Assembly: GCA_902778115.1 (NCBI GenBank)
Contig: CACYWG010000004.1
Coordinates: forward strand, 33,153-97,152
Source of the DNA: Oscillospiraceae bacterium
Lineage (GTDB): Bacteria > Bacillota > Clostridia > Oscillospirales > Oscillospiraceae
Direction of reading: 5' to 3'
DNA length: 64,000 bases
Positions 53,202 through 62,232 of this stretch are shown here, piece by piece. How positions within the stretch are numbered: position 1 is the stretch's first letter; each line of letters opens with the position of its first letter. Position numbers and translations under genes: made by a program. The notes under the pieces were generated by a model. It saw only the letters and a program-made list of their open reading frames with translations. It ran no database searches and was not told where the DNA came from.

Positions 53202-54315
53202 TCGGTCTGTTGTAATAAAACTGCTCCTCGATGATATCTGCGATGCGCTCGCAGGCGTGACCGTCGCCGAAGGGATTTTTAACTGCGGACATGCGCGCAA
53301 GCTCCTCCGGATCAGACAGCAGACGGCGGGCTTCAAGGAAAATGCGCTCTTCGTCTGTCCCGACAAGCCGCAGCACACCGGCGGCGAGGCCCTCCGGGCG
53401 TTCGGTGGTGTCACGCAGGACGAGTACGGGTTTATTTAGCGCGGCGGCCTCCTCCTGGATCCCGCCGCTGTCTGTCAGCACCAGGCAGGCGCGGGAGAGC
53501 AGATGGTGAAAGGTCAGCACATCCGGCGGATCGATCAGCCGGATTCGCTCACAGCCGGACAGGATCTCCTGTGCGGCGCTTCGCACGGCGGGATTCAGGT
53601 GCAGGGGACAGAGAATCACGAGATCGTCAAAGGCTTCAGCGAGCCGCCGTGCGGCTCGGTAAATGCTTCGAATCGGGTTCCCCAGGTTTTCCCGCCGATG
53701 GGCGGTCAGCAGCAGGAGGCGCTGATCCGGCCTGAGATCTGCCGGCATAGCGAGAGGAACCTCGTGATTGACTGTGAAGCGCAGGGCGTCGACAACGGTG
53801 TTCCCGGTGACAAAAATGCGATCCCCGGGGATGCCTTCCTGCAGCAGATGCTCCCGGCTCAGCGCAGTCGGGGCAAAGAGCAGATCGCTCAGCCTGTCTG
53901 TCAGCTGTCGGTTCATCTCCTCCGGAAAAGGGCTGTATTTGTCGTAGCTGCGCAGCCCGGCCTCCACGTGTCCGATCGGGATCTGATGATAGTAGGCTGC
54001 AAGCGCGGCGGCCAGGCAGCTGCTTGTGTCCCCGTGCACCAGTACAAGGTCAGGGCAAACAATCCGGATAATCTCCTCCACCCCTCGCAGCACCGCAGTC
54101 GTGACCGCGGTCAGGCTTTGCCCCTCGCGCATGATATCCAGGTCATAGTCCGGCAACAGACCGAAGACCTGCAGCACCTGGTCGAGCATCTGCCGGTGCT
54201 GGCCGGTCACGCAAACCGAGCTTCGAATGTCCGGACGTTTCTCCAGTTCCCGGACCAGCGGCGCCATTTTGATGGCCTCCGGCCGGGTGCCGAATACGCT
54301 GAGCACACGAATCAT
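53161..54315 (-). CDS. wecB: UDP-N-acetylglucosamine 2-epimerase (non-hydrolysing)
   Basis: Converts UDP-GlcNAc to UDP-ManNAc for surface polysaccharides. The 384-aa protein has VFGTRPEAIKMAPLV at the N-terminus, VHGDTSS, GHVEAGLRSYDKYSPFPEEMNRQL, LTAHRRENLG, and LTDSGGIQEEAAALNKPVLVLRDTTERPEG. The ATG at 54315 overlaps the stop of the preceding flavoprotein gene by 4 bp. The C-terminus runs about 13 residues into the next gene, longer than usual. It implies that ManNAc or a derivative is in the polymer. Confidence 0.93.
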   Translation of the reverse strand: MIRVLSVFGTRPEAIKMAPLVRELEKRPDIRSSVCVTGQHRQMLDQVLQVFGLLPDYDLDIMREGQSLTAVTTAVLRGVEEIIRIVCPDLVLVHGDTSSCLAAALAAYYHQIPIGHVEAGLRSYDKYSPFPEEMNRQLTDRLSDLLFAPTALSREHLLQEGIPGDRIFVTGNTVVDALRFTVNHEVPLAMPADLRPDQRLLLLTAHRRENLGNPIRSIYRAARRLAEAFDDLVILCPLHLNPAVRSAAQEILSGCERIRLIDPPDVLTFHHLLSRACLVLTDSGGIQEEAAALNKPVLVLRDTTERPEGLAAGVLRLVGTDEERIFLEARRLLSDPEELARMSAVKNPFGDGHACERIADIIEEQFYYNRPNERFACQTTYADR

Positions 54316-55592
54316 GTGTACCTGCCTTTCAGGTTTTCTGCCAGAGAAAAAGCCTCCAGCATGCAGTCCTCCATCGAACAGTAGCGCCAGCCGCCGTAGC
54401 GTCCGATGCTGAAGATATCCATGCCGGCGAGTGCTTCCCTGATTTCGCCGACGGTTTTTCCTGTATCGTGGCGCAGCTGCACATAGGCCGGATCCATCAG
54501 CAGCGCGCAATGGGAAAGCAGGGCGTTATCCTCCTGTATGAGCCCCTGCCTGCGCAGGGCGCGGAGCGTGAGGTCCAGTTCCTTTTCCTTGTCGATCTGC
54601 GCGCCTTCCGGAAAGCTGATCTCCACATAGAGACTCGCGCGGTCTGTGTTTAATACATTGTCGTAAAAGCCCACGCGATAGGCATCGGCCTCCGCGCCGG
54701 GTACATACAGCCAGTGCAGCTCCCGATCCGGCGCTTTCCGCTCAAAGCCCAGGTTCAGCACCAGCACCTGGTTGCAGCGGAGCCGCTTCGCCATTTCCGT
54801 CAGCGCCGGTTTGTCGAGCATCCGCAGAAAACGGTGGAGCGGGGAGCTGTTGATGAGGATCTCATAGCGATAGTAATCTCCCTGATTGTCACAGGCGAGC
54901 TTGTGTTCCGCGTCGACGGCGACAAGCTCCCGCCCGGTCAGCAGCGTGTCGGGATACAACCTGCGGCAGAGCGCCTCGATCAAGGCGCCGGCTCCGCCTT
55001 TCGGATAGAAAAAGCGGCTGTTATAGGACCTGTCACAGGATCCCTTCATGTTGTCGATGATATCCTGCAAATCGGCGGCAGGGAAGAAGCGTCCCATAGC
55101 CGCGGGGTCGAGCGTGCTGAGATCGCAGGCATAAAGCTTTTCGTTGTACGGCCGCAGGAATTTTTCCGTGACGGCGTGGCCGTAGCTGCCCGCCAGCAGC
55201 TCCAGAAAGCTGTCGTAGTGATTCTTCGGTCTGCGGTGGAACAGGTCATAGAGGCAGTCGATCAGCTCTGCCTTTTCCAGCTGATGGATGTGAGTCTGAA
55301 AGGGATAATCGATCCTCCTGCCACGGTAAAGGATCTGACAGCGTTTTTGCACATCCGCCAGCTCCCCGGGCTTAAACTGCGAGAGAAAAAACTGCCGCCC
55401 CATATCCGTGCGAAAATGAAAAAAGTGCCCGGCGAAGTCCCAGAGAAAGCCATCCTGCCGGATGCTGCGGCAGTAGCCGCCCGGCTCCGGCTCCTTTTCC
55501 AGGATCATAGAATCCGGGCCGAGAGCCAGGGCGGCGCAGAGACCGCTGATCCCTCCGCCGACAATCAGCGTTTTGACGTGTTTTTCGCTCAA
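54312..55592 (-). CDS. FAD-dependent oxidoreductase, UDP-galactopyranose-mutase/PPOX-like
   Basis: A 426-aa flavoprotein: N-terminal dinucleotide motif LIVGGGISGLCAALALG, ILEKEPEPGGYCRS, then WDFAGHFFHFRTDMG, which recalls UDP-galactopyranose mutase, and FLRPYNEKLYACDLSTLDPAAMG. The C-terminal IFSIGRYGGWRYCSMEDCMLEA closes the FAD site. It belongs to the amine-oxidase/protoporphyrinogen-oxidase-like group (COG1232) often found in polysaccharide clusters. It might convert a nucleotide sugar, but no specific reaction is supported. It is coupled at both ends by 4-bp overlaps. Confidence 0.75.
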   Translation of the reverse strand: MSEKHVKTLIVGGGISGLCAALALGPDSMILEKEPEPGGYCRSIRQDGFLWDFAGHFFHFRTDMGRQFFLSQFKPGELADVQKRCQILYRGRRIDYPFQTHIHQLEKAELIDCLYDLFHRRPKNHYDSFLELLAGSYGHAVTEKFLRPYNEKLYACDLSTLDPAAMGRFFPAADLQDIIDNMKGSCDRSYNSRFFYPKGGAGALIEALCRRLYPDTLLTGRELVAVDAEHKLACDNQGDYYRYEILINSSPLHRFLRMLDKPALTEMAKRLRCNQVLVLNLGFERKAPDRELHWLYVPGAEADAYRVGFYDNVLNTDRASLYVEISFPEGAQIDKEKELDLTLRALRRQGLIQEDNALLSHCALLMDPAYVQLRHDTGKTVGEIREALAGMDIFSIGRYGGWRYCSMEDCMLEAFSLAENLKGRYT

Positions 55593-56851
55593 AGCAGCGG
55601 CTTCACCACCTTTTCATCCAGAATCGCAGCCGTCTGCTGCGCGGAAAAGCCGCGCAGATAATCTTCGTCCATGCGCGGCTGCAGGCCTCGGTAAATGATC
55701 TGAAACAGCGCCTGCCTGATTTCGTTGACGCTGTAGCTGAGCACCATCGCGCCTGCACGGCGCAGGCAGTCGGCGGCGTCCCCCCTGGCCATGGTCATGG
55801 CCAGGATCGGTTTTCCCGCGCCAAAGTAGTCGGCCAGCTTCCCGGCAAAAAAGATGTTTTCGTCGGTGACCGCGCTGATATTGCCGTCGATGTGCACGAG
55901 CCAGTCCGCAGCGGACATCACCGCAAGGCTTTGTTCATAAGAGACCGGCTTACAGACATGTACCGCATCGCCGATCTCCAGACGCAATATGGCAGCCAGA
56001 TCCGCATCCGGGAGCTCGCCGAAGAACAGAAATTCTGCCCGTTCCGGCAGATCACCGAGGCTTTCCTTCAGCGCGTGAACAGCCTGAAGCAGCGGCTGCG
56101 CCGTGCGGATGGCATTGAGCTGACCGAGAAAAACAAAGCGCAGCCTGCGATAAGCCCTCTCCGGCCCGAGCTTTGGATACAGGGCCGGATCATAGCTGTG
56201 ACGGATGATCACAGCTTTGCTGCGAAAAGCGCTGCAGTCCGCCATATAGCGCAGCTGGGACGTATTGTTGAAAATCAGACGGTCGGCATGGCGCATCGTG
56301 TTCGCTTCCAGTGCGCTCTGCTTCCGCCGCCTGTGAACGGCTCTGAAATGCCTCAGCGTCCACAGCAGATCCCGCGTCAAACGCATCGGAGAGAGCCGAA
56401 AAAGCAGGCGTCGGTTTTGATTGATCGGATTATTCATGGAGTACGGGCTCCACAGGCCGCCGCCGATGATTTCATAGGGGTTCCTGCCGATCGGATCGCC
56501 GAAGGAGGCGATCCACCTGACCTCCGGGTACCGCTTTTTGATGCGCAGTCCTGCCAGGTGGCATTCCGGCGGCATGGACCGCGTCATGATGATGTCGTAT
56601 TCCTCCCGGTGTGCGCTGAAGTATCGGACGGCTTCATCTGTCCAGGGACCTGGTTCGCTGCTTTGCGCTTCGATACGGCGCTGATTTTCGCAGCCGGGCA
56701 GATCGCTCCGGCCGAAGGACCAGGACTCCGAACGCCCCTGGGTAAATACGTCATAGCGATAACGGGAATATTTCAGAAGCTTTGCGGTGAGCATGGCCTC
56801 CGAGGAATTGATCGGCGGATAAAACCAGCTGATGACCAGGATACGCTTCAT
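55589..56851 (-). CDS. Glycosyltransferase family 4-like protein
   Basis: A 420-aa GT-B-type protein. The N-terminus ILVISWFYPPINSSEAMLTAKLL is characteristic of GT4 donors, IMTRSMPPECHLAGLRIKK and WIASFGDPIGRNPY follow, and the C-terminal half has RFVFLGQLNAIRT, HIDGNISAVTDENIFFAGKLADYFGAGKPILAM with the donor-binding Glu. Overlaps of 4 bp with genes on both sides show one operon. The specificity is unknown. Confidence 0.78.
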   Translation of the reverse strand: MKRILVISWFYPPINSSEAMLTAKLLKYSRYRYDVFTQGRSESWSFGRSDLPGCENQRRIEAQSSEPGPWTDEAVRYFSAHREEYDIIMTRSMPPECHLAGLRIKKRYPEVRWIASFGDPIGRNPYEIIGGGLWSPYSMNNPINQNRRLLFRLSPMRLTRDLLWTLRHFRAVHRRRKQSALEANTMRHADRLIFNNTSQLRYMADCSAFRSKAVIIRHSYDPALYPKLGPERAYRRLRFVFLGQLNAIRTAQPLLQAVHALKESLGDLPERAEFLFFGELPDADLAAILRLEIGDAVHVCKPVSYEQSLAVMSAADWLVHIDGNISAVTDENIFFAGKLADYFGAGKPILAMTMARGDAADCLRRAGAMVLSYSVNEIRQALFQIIYRGLQPRMDEDYLRGFSAQQTAAILDEKVVKPLL

Positions 56852-57882
56852 GGCATCGCCTTTGCTCCTTTCCTGCGGTGCAGCTGCACCAACAGCCGCG
56901 CGGCGCGCCGGTCGAGAAGCAGCACGTTCCGGTAGCCGAGCCTGCGGCTGATGCGCAGACAGGGGATGCGGCCGCCGAGAGCATAGACCTCCGGCGAACG
57001 GTCACGGATCCAGCCGTCCAGGGCGCGGATCTCACGAAAAGCGCGGCGGCGGTTTTGGCTCTCGATGCACAGCAGATTGCAGTGGGTGTACAGCATGTAA
57101 TAGATCATCAGCAGTATATAGCGCCTCGTTCCCGGCTGCAGACGGTCGGATGTCTCGGCATAACAGTCGATCAATCGACACAGTACCTTCTGATGCATGG
57201 GAGTCTGCCGCCGCATGCGAGCCGGATCCATGCTCTGTTCCGGCCGGCCGAGGAAATAGCGGTAGACCGGAATGTTGAGGAAACGGAAGCTTTTGACAAA
57301 GGGGATGGGGCGGAGATTGTATTCCATGTCCACATAGCTGCATTTTTCCGGCAGCTTCAGGCCGCAGTCCCGCAGCAGCTGCGTCCGCCAGGCGGACGAG
57401 GCGAGGCAAAAATAGTCCATGCCCTCGCTCCAGCCGATCTCCTCCATGGTATAGACCCGGTCATGCTCCAAATAGGCATAGTCATGACGGATCTCCGTCC
57501 CATTCCAGGTGTATTCCTGCGAATAGGGCGTGACGATCAGATCCTCCCGGCAGGCGGAAAGGCGCGCCATGGTACGCAGAAAACCCGGCGAATCGAACCA
57601 GTCGTCGCTGTCGAGCACGCGAAAATACCGCCCGGAGGCGCGCTGCAGCCCGGCGTTGACGGCGGAGCCGTGGCCGCCGTTTTCCTTGTCGATCAAAACG
57701 AACATGTCTGGATATCGCTCCTGATAAGCGCGGAGGATCGATAGGGAGCCGTCCGTGCTGCCGTCGTTGACGGCGATCACTTCCAGTTCGTCCGAAAGCT
57801 CCACCAGCAGCACGGAATCGAGACAGCGGTGGAGATAGGCTTGCGTGTTATACACCGGCACGACGATAGAAAGCGTTTTCAT
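56848..57882 (-). CDS. Glycosyltransferase family 2
   Basis: A 344-aa GT-A enzyme: SIVVPVYNTQAYLHRCLDSVL at the N-terminus, AVNDGSTDGSL, KENGGHGSAVNAGLQRASG, and the metal-binding VLDSDDWFD. After the catalytic domain (to about residue 220) a less conserved helical tail with Arg-rich stretches may contact the membrane. The ATG at 57882 is preferred over an upstream in-frame ATG because GAGG precedes it and the fold starts at once. It is probably an early transferase of the polymer, but that is inference. Confidence 0.85.
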   Translation of the reverse strand: MKTLSIVVPVYNTQAYLHRCLDSVLLVELSDELEVIAVNDGSTDGSLSILRAYQERYPDMFVLIDKENGGHGSAVNAGLQRASGRYFRVLDSDDWFDSPGFLRTMARLSACREDLIVTPYSQEYTWNGTEIRHDYAYLEHDRVYTMEEIGWSEGMDYFCLASSAWRTQLLRDCGLKLPEKCSYVDMEYNLRPIPFVKSFRFLNIPVYRYFLGRPEQSMDPARMRRQTPMHQKVLCRLIDCYAETSDRLQPGTRRYILLMIYYMLYTHCNLLCIESQNRRRAFREIRALDGWIRDRSPEVYALGGRIPCLRISRRLGYRNVLLLDRRAARLLVQLHRRKGAKAMP

Positions 57883-57892
57883 GGTCACGTCC

Positions 57893-58672
57893 TCACATGG
57901 CGGCGCCGGGATGCAGGCAGGGGAGCGCGTGGTTTTCATACAGGGTACAGATCTCGTCCGCTCCGCCGATTCCCTGTATGCGCCCGTGTTCCAGCCAGAT
58001 GACGCGGCTGCAGAGCGAGCGGATCGACGCGGTCGAATGCGAGACGTAGAGCACCGTTGTGCCGCCGCCGATCATCTGCAGCATTTTTTCCTCGCTTTTT
58101 GCCTGAAAGGCCAGATCGCCGACCGAGAGGATCTCGTCCACGATCAGGATCTCCGGCTCCACGACCGTTGCCACCGAAAAGGCCAGCCGTGCCACCATAC
58201 CTGAGGAGAAATTGCGCACCGGCACGTCCAGAAAAGCCTCCAATTCTGAAAAAGCGACGATTTCATCGAATTTGGAGCGGATGAAGCGCTCCGAATAGCC
58301 CATCACGGCGGCGTTGAGAAAAATGTTTTCCCGCGCGGTGAGTTCCATGTCGATCCCCGCGCCGAGCTCGATCATCGGGCAGATGCTGCCGCGGACCGTC
58401 AGCGTGCCGGCGCTGGGCTTCAGTACGCCGGCGACCAGCTTGAGCAGCGTCGATTTTCCCGCGCCGTTTGCGCCCACCAGGCCGACGACCTCGCCGCGGG
58501 ACACAGAAAAGCTGACATCGCGCAGCGCCCAGAAGTCAGAGTGCCGCTTCCGTTCCGCCCGTTTCCTTGAATCGAAGCAGTCGATAAAGCCCTGTTTGAG
58601 GGAAAAGCCCTTTTCTACGCCCAGATTGAATTGCATCCCCAGGCCCTGCGCCCGGATCATCGGAAGTTCCAT
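57893..58672 (-). CDS. Polysaccharide ABC exporter ATPase (Wzt/TagH type)
   Basis: A 259-aa ATPase of the polysaccharide/teichoic acid exporter class. An N-terminal amphipathic segment (GVEKGFSLKQGFIDCF) typical of this class precedes Walker A GANGAGKST, then MIELGAGIDMELTARENI, the signature FSSGMVARLAFS, Walker B ILIVDEILSVGD and the switch His in YVSHS. It lacks the C-terminal carbohydrate-binding domain of long Wzt proteins. ATG 58672 is taken; ATG 58660 is also possible, since no strong site is seen. It partners with the permease encoded 8 bp upstream. Confidence 0.9.
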   Translation of the reverse strand: MELPMIRAQGLGMQFNLGVEKGFSLKQGFIDCFDSRKRAERKRHSDFWALRDVSFSVSRGEVVGLVGANGAGKSTLLKLVAGVLKPSAGTLTVRGSICPMIELGAGIDMELTARENIFLNAAVMGYSERFIRSKFDEIVAFSELEAFLDVPVRNFSSGMVARLAFSVATVVEPEILIVDEILSVGDLAFQAKSEEKMLQMIGGGTTVLYVSHSTASIRSLCSRVIWLEHGRIQGIGGADEICTLYENHALPCLHPGAAM

Positions 58673-58680
58673 AGTACGAC

Positions 58681-59475
58681 CTACATGTAATAAACAAATC
58701 GATCCTGCTTTTTCTTGAATACCCATGCGCCGAGCGTCAGCATCAGCAGAGCAGGTACGGCGCAGCCGGCAAACTGAGCGGCGCTCGGCGTCGCGTGGGA
58801 CAGGATCACGGTCCGGGCAAAGCGGATCAGCTGATACAGCGGATTGAGAGACATCAGAAAGCGCAGAGGCCTGTTCGTGATGATATCAATGTCGTACATC
58901 ACCGGCGTCAGATACATCCACAGCGAGAGGACGATGCCGTAGATGTAAAACATGTCCCTCAGGAAAACGGACACCGCTGCCAGGAAAAAGCCCATGCCCA
59001 GCGTGAACAGAAACAGGCACAGGAAGGAATAGGGCAGCAGCAGGTGCTGCCAGCAGAGGCCTGTCCCGGTCAGAAGGATCACCAGATAGAGCGGGATCAG
59101 GGTCAGCAGAAAATTGATGCCGACAAAGAGACACTTGGACAGGGGGAAGATGTACTTCGGCACATAGACCTTATTGATGAGCGGGAAATTGGCTACAATC
59201 GTGCTCATACAGAGATTGCTCGCCTCGCTGAAATAGTTGAACCAGGTCAGCCCGATCAGCAGATAGGCGATGTAGCTGACGCCGGGCGTGGAAAAACGAA
59301 AGACATTGGAAAACACCAGCGCCAGCACGCTCATCGTCAGCAGCGGATACAGCAGGCTCCAGGCTACGCCCAGTACGCTGCGCTTGTATTTCACCTTGAA
59401 GTCGCGCAGCACGAGCTGCCTCAGCAGAAAACGGTAGCGCCGCAGGGAAAAAAACAGATTACGGACAAATGACAT
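58681..59475 (-). CDS. Polysaccharide ABC exporter permease (Wzm/TagG type)
   Basis: A 264-aa ABC-2 type permease with six predicted membrane helices. The start includes LRQLVLRDFKVKYKRSVLGVAWSLLYPL, the class hallmark, and the end has YLTPVMYDIDII and LNPLYQLIRFARTVIL. It is the first gene of the operon; GGAGG precedes the ATG. Together with the ATPase it should export the lipid-linked polymer made by the downstream enzymes. An AT-rich stretch before it (about 59500-59540) likely holds the promoter; TTGTTA and TAAATA boxes are weak. Confidence 0.92.
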   Translation of the reverse strand: MSFVRNLFFSLRRYRFLLRQLVLRDFKVKYKRSVLGVAWSLLYPLLTMSVLALVFSNVFRFSTPGVSYIAYLLIGLTWFNYFSEASNLCMSTIVANFPLINKVYVPKYIFPLSKCLFVGINFLLTLIPLYLVILLTGTGLCWQHLLLPYSFLCLFLFTLGMGFFLAAVSVFLRDMFYIYGIVLSLWMYLTPVMYDIDIITNRPLRFLMSLNPLYQLIRFARTVILSHATPSAAQFAGCAVPALLMLTLGAWVFKKKQDRFVYYM

Positions 59476-59535
59476 GCGCTGCCTCCAGAGGGCTTGATAC
59501 CAGTATTATTTACCGGATTTGGAAAAACTATAACA

Positions 59536-59571
59536 AAAAACACGCCCGCTGCAATTTGCGGCAGCAGGCGT
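59536..59571 (-). terminator. Terminator after the GltS-type symporter gene
   Basis: On the minus strand CGCCTGCTGC / GCAGCGGGCG (one mismatch, 8-nt loop) followed by GTGTTTTTTG. It separates the symporter/acyltransferase unit from the polysaccharide operon. The 59476-59626 gap otherwise seems to hold only the operon promoter. Confidence 0.8.
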
Positions 59572-59626
59572 ATCGTATCATATCCGGTACATCGGATTTA
59601 TGAAAAACAGGGGAGAGGCCGATGCT

Positions 59627-61000
59627 TTATTTTGCTTTCTTTTTGGCCTTGAAAATCAGCAGCTCCAGCAGCGCCATATAGACGGCGATAAGGCCAAGCG
59701 TGATCCAGCACAGCAGATCGGACTTCGGTGCGAGGCCGACCAGCACCAGGATCGGCGCGCCGAGGATGATGCCGAAGCTGCTGCCGGTGATGAGATTGTT
59801 GGCGGCGGGTGTAGCCAGGTCGGGATCGATCTCGCGCAGCAGCAGCACGCCGGAGCTGATCGTGCCGGTCAGCATGCCGTACATGGAAATAAGCCCCTCG
59901 TAATAGTAATCGCGGTAGACATCCCGACAAACAAAGCGAAGATGCAGCCAGGTGACAGCGGCGCCGGCGACGGCCATCAGCACGAAGGGAACCCAGAGTC
60001 CGCGGATATCCTCGAGGTTGATGGAGGCAATGCCCGCAACGATCATAATGTCAAAGAAGAAGCCTGAGATGCGGTTGAGCAGATAGTTGTTCTGATACTG
60101 TCGGCGGATGAGCCCGGCCTTTTTGGCCTTTTCCAGCAGCACGCGCAGAAGGATCGCCAGCGCCGAGCCGATGATGAAATTGAAGCCCCAGATCAGCGTG
60201 TTCACCGTGCCGGCAAGACCGGCGGATAGCGCGGCAATACCGGAGGTGATGCCCCAGGCGGCGAGATACGTCGCCAGATAGACCAGCACAACCATCGCGA
60301 TCTGCACCGAGAGCTTGTCGATGGAGTCGGAGACCGGGATCTCATCCTTGCTCTGGAAGAAATCAACGCCCGGCTCCTCCGCCGCCGAACGCCGGGCAGC
60401 GCCCAGCTTTCCGCGCCGAGACAGGATGTTCAGGATCACAACACCGACGATGCAGGCGACCAGATAGCCGGCCGCCGCGATGGAAAGGCCGAAGCTGCGC
60501 CCGCCGGCAAAGCCGAGCGCTTCATAGCTCGAGCCGATGTTGTTGGCCTGTCCCGGCCCCTGGCCATAGCCCATCGGCAGCAGCAGTCCCGCCGCTTTGA
60601 ACAGGCCGGGCATGAAGGTATAAGCCAGAAACAGCGTGATGATCAGCCCGGTGATGCCTTGGACCAGATATGTGCTGACGATGACCGCGCCGGATTTGAG
60701 CCCGGTCAGGTCGCCGCCCGCGCTCTGCTTTTGCGCGGGCACACGCAGGCTCATCGCGATAAAGCCCAGGGCGATGCCGTGGTAGACAAGGGTCTCCATG
60801 ATCGCGCCGTCGAGCTTGACCAGCCCTGCGTATTTGGCAATCAGCAGCAGAAAACCGGCAAGCACCGCGACCGGCATCAGGCTTTTGCGGATCATCGATA
60901 CCTTCTGCCGCAGCAGCTGCGCCAGCAAAATCGCGCCGGCGATCAGCCCGAGCTGGATGATAAAACTCCAGAGTTCCTGGTTGGCAGCCGAGTAATCCAT
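59627..61000 (-). CDS. GltS-type sodium/glutamate symporter family protein
   Basis: A 457-aa membrane protein with about 10-12 hydrophobic segments in two inverted halves. The first re-entrant region reads MGYGQGPGQANNIGSSYEALGFAGGRSFGLSIAAAGYL and the second includes YGMLTGTISSGVLLLREIDPDLATPAANNL, both matching the ESS (GltS) family. A cytoplasmic loop of about 50 residues lies between the halves. It starts 1 bp after the acyltransferase stop, so the two are co-transcribed. Glutamate is the family substrate; a related anion is possible. Confidence 0.85.
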   Translation of the reverse strand: MDYSAANQELWSFIIQLGLIAGAILLAQLLRQKVSMIRKSLMPVAVLAGFLLLIAKYAGLVKLDGAIMETLVYHGIALGFIAMSLRVPAQKQSAGGDLTGLKSGAVIVSTYLVQGITGLIITLFLAYTFMPGLFKAAGLLLPMGYGQGPGQANNIGSSYEALGFAGGRSFGLSIAAAGYLVACIVGVVILNILSRRGKLGAARRSAAEEPGVDFFQSKDEIPVSDSIDKLSVQIAMVVLVYLATYLAAWGITSGIAALSAGLAGTVNTLIWGFNFIIGSALAILLRVLLEKAKKAGLIRRQYQNNYLLNRISGFFFDIMIVAGIASINLEDIRGLWVPFVLMAVAGAAVTWLHLRFVCRDVYRDYYYEGLISMYGMLTGTISSGVLLLREIDPDLATPAANNLITGSSFGIILGAPILVLVGLAPKSDLLCWITLGLIAVYMALLELLIFKAKKKAK

Positions 61001-61001
61001 A

Positions 61002-62132
61002 TCATTTCTCCTTCCACAGTTCGAGATATTTGCGAAGATTCGCTCCCTTTTCAGAGCGGATCTGATAGTATTTCTCCCGATAGCTCAGCAGCAAGAGATT
61101 GGCCTGCACCATGGCCATGCTGCTGATTTCCGCCAGCATGAACGTATAGTCGCCGCAGCAGAGGCGATCGGCATACTGGCGGAGCTCTGAATGGCCGAGC
61201 GTCTCTTCTTCATGTCCGGCGCCGATCCGGCTGAGCGTCATGGCCGCGTCGCTGAACAGAAGTTCGCCTGCAGGCTTGTCCATGCTTTTCAGCGCGCCGC
61301 GCTGCCAGGCATCCCAGTCGGCGATCGTGGCAAAGGGCTCTGCCGGTTCGAAAAAGCCGGTCTCTTTGTAGCGCAGCGACAGTCCGCAGGAGCAGAACAG
61401 CCGGTCGCCGCGCGTCTTCAGCGTGCCGATCTGATGGCAGCGCGGGCAGAGATACAGCGCTTTTTCCAGGCCTTCGGCTCGCCGTTTCCCTTTGTAGGAG
61501 ACAGGACGGACCCGCTGCCGCTCCCAGGCATTTTCTGCGATGTCCCGCTGGATGGCCTCGTCGATTTCCGCGGGACTCATGCGCCTGAGCTGCTCGGGCG
61601 GATAGACATGCACCGGATGACCGTAAACGCTGCCGCGGCGCACGCCCTTCCCCCAGCGGGGCAGGCTGAGATAGCCGCCCTCCAGCCGGTAAGTCACCAG
61701 TGTGGCGCCGGAGCTTCGGGCCAGCTTTCCCGTGGCGGGAAAAATCGGCTGCGTCAGACCGTCCCAGCTCTGCTCACCTTCGGCAAAAAGGCAGACCGAA
61801 TGTCCCTCGCGCAGATGGCGCAGACAGGCCTTGACCGTATCCGCGCCGCTGGAGGCTTTGCGCCGCGGGATCGGCGCAACCAGCCAGTTGAGGAGCCTGG
61901 TCACCGGGCCGAGACGGAAAATATGCTCGCTGGCCACATAATAGACCTGTTTTTTTCGCAGGCTCATGGCCACCAGCAGCGGATCCCAGGCGCTGACGTG
62001 GTTGGGGATCAGCAGCACCGGACCCTCCAGATCCAGGTCCTCGTGCCTCATGTTGAATTTTCGGCAGATCCAGCGGTTTGTGAGCGCATACAGGATCCGC
62101 CAGATCTTTTGATGCCGGGTATAGCTGTCCAT
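61002..62132 (-). CDS. PlsC-like acyltransferase with C-terminal zinc ribbon and PH-like domain
   Basis: A 376-aa protein. Residues 1 to about 205 are a lysophospholipid acyltransferase domain: the catalytic NHVSAWDPL (HxxxxD), LFAEGEQSWDG (the EGxxS-like block) and IFPATGKLA. From about 230 a zinc ribbon follows, CPRCHQIG with a later CSCG. The last 100 residues (ELLFSDAAMTLSRIG, LAEISSMAMVQANLLLLSYREKYYQIRSEKGAN) look like a PH-like fold. This arrangement is not the plain 1-acylglycerol-3-phosphate acyltransferase. The ATG at 62132 is favoured over an in-frame start 34 codons earlier that would cross the opposite promoter. Confidence 0.78.
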   Translation of the reverse strand: MDSYTRHQKIWRILYALTNRWICRKFNMRHEDLDLEGPVLLIPNHVSAWDPLLVAMSLRKKQVYYVASEHIFRLGPVTRLLNWLVAPIPRRKASSGADTVKACLRHLREGHSVCLFAEGEQSWDGLTQPIFPATGKLARSSGATLVTYRLEGGYLSLPRWGKGVRRGSVYGHPVHVYPPEQLRRMSPAEIDEAIQRDIAENAWERQRVRPVSYKGKRRAEGLEKALYLCPRCHQIGTLKTRGDRLFCSCGLSLRYKETGFFEPAEPFATIADWDAWQRGALKSMDKPAGELLFSDAAMTLSRIGAGHEEETLGHSELRQYADRLCCGDYTFMLAEISSMAMVQANLLLLSYREKYYQIRSEKGANLRKYLELWKEK

Positions 62133-62169
62133 CGCTTCACGACCCTTTCCGGACGAACGCGCCGAGCCC

Positions 62170-62198
62170 TTGCGGGATCGGCTTGCTTGTGATACAAT
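62170..62198 (+). promoter_or_regulatory. Promoter for the DUF4250 gene
   Basis: TTGCGG, 17-bp spacer, TACAAT with TGA before it (extended -10), divergent from the acyltransferase gene. The surrounding sequence resembles the promoter at 51620. Confidence 0.68.
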
Positions 62199-62232
62199 CA
62201 GGGCAATCCAAACAGAAAGCGGGGGAATGCAC

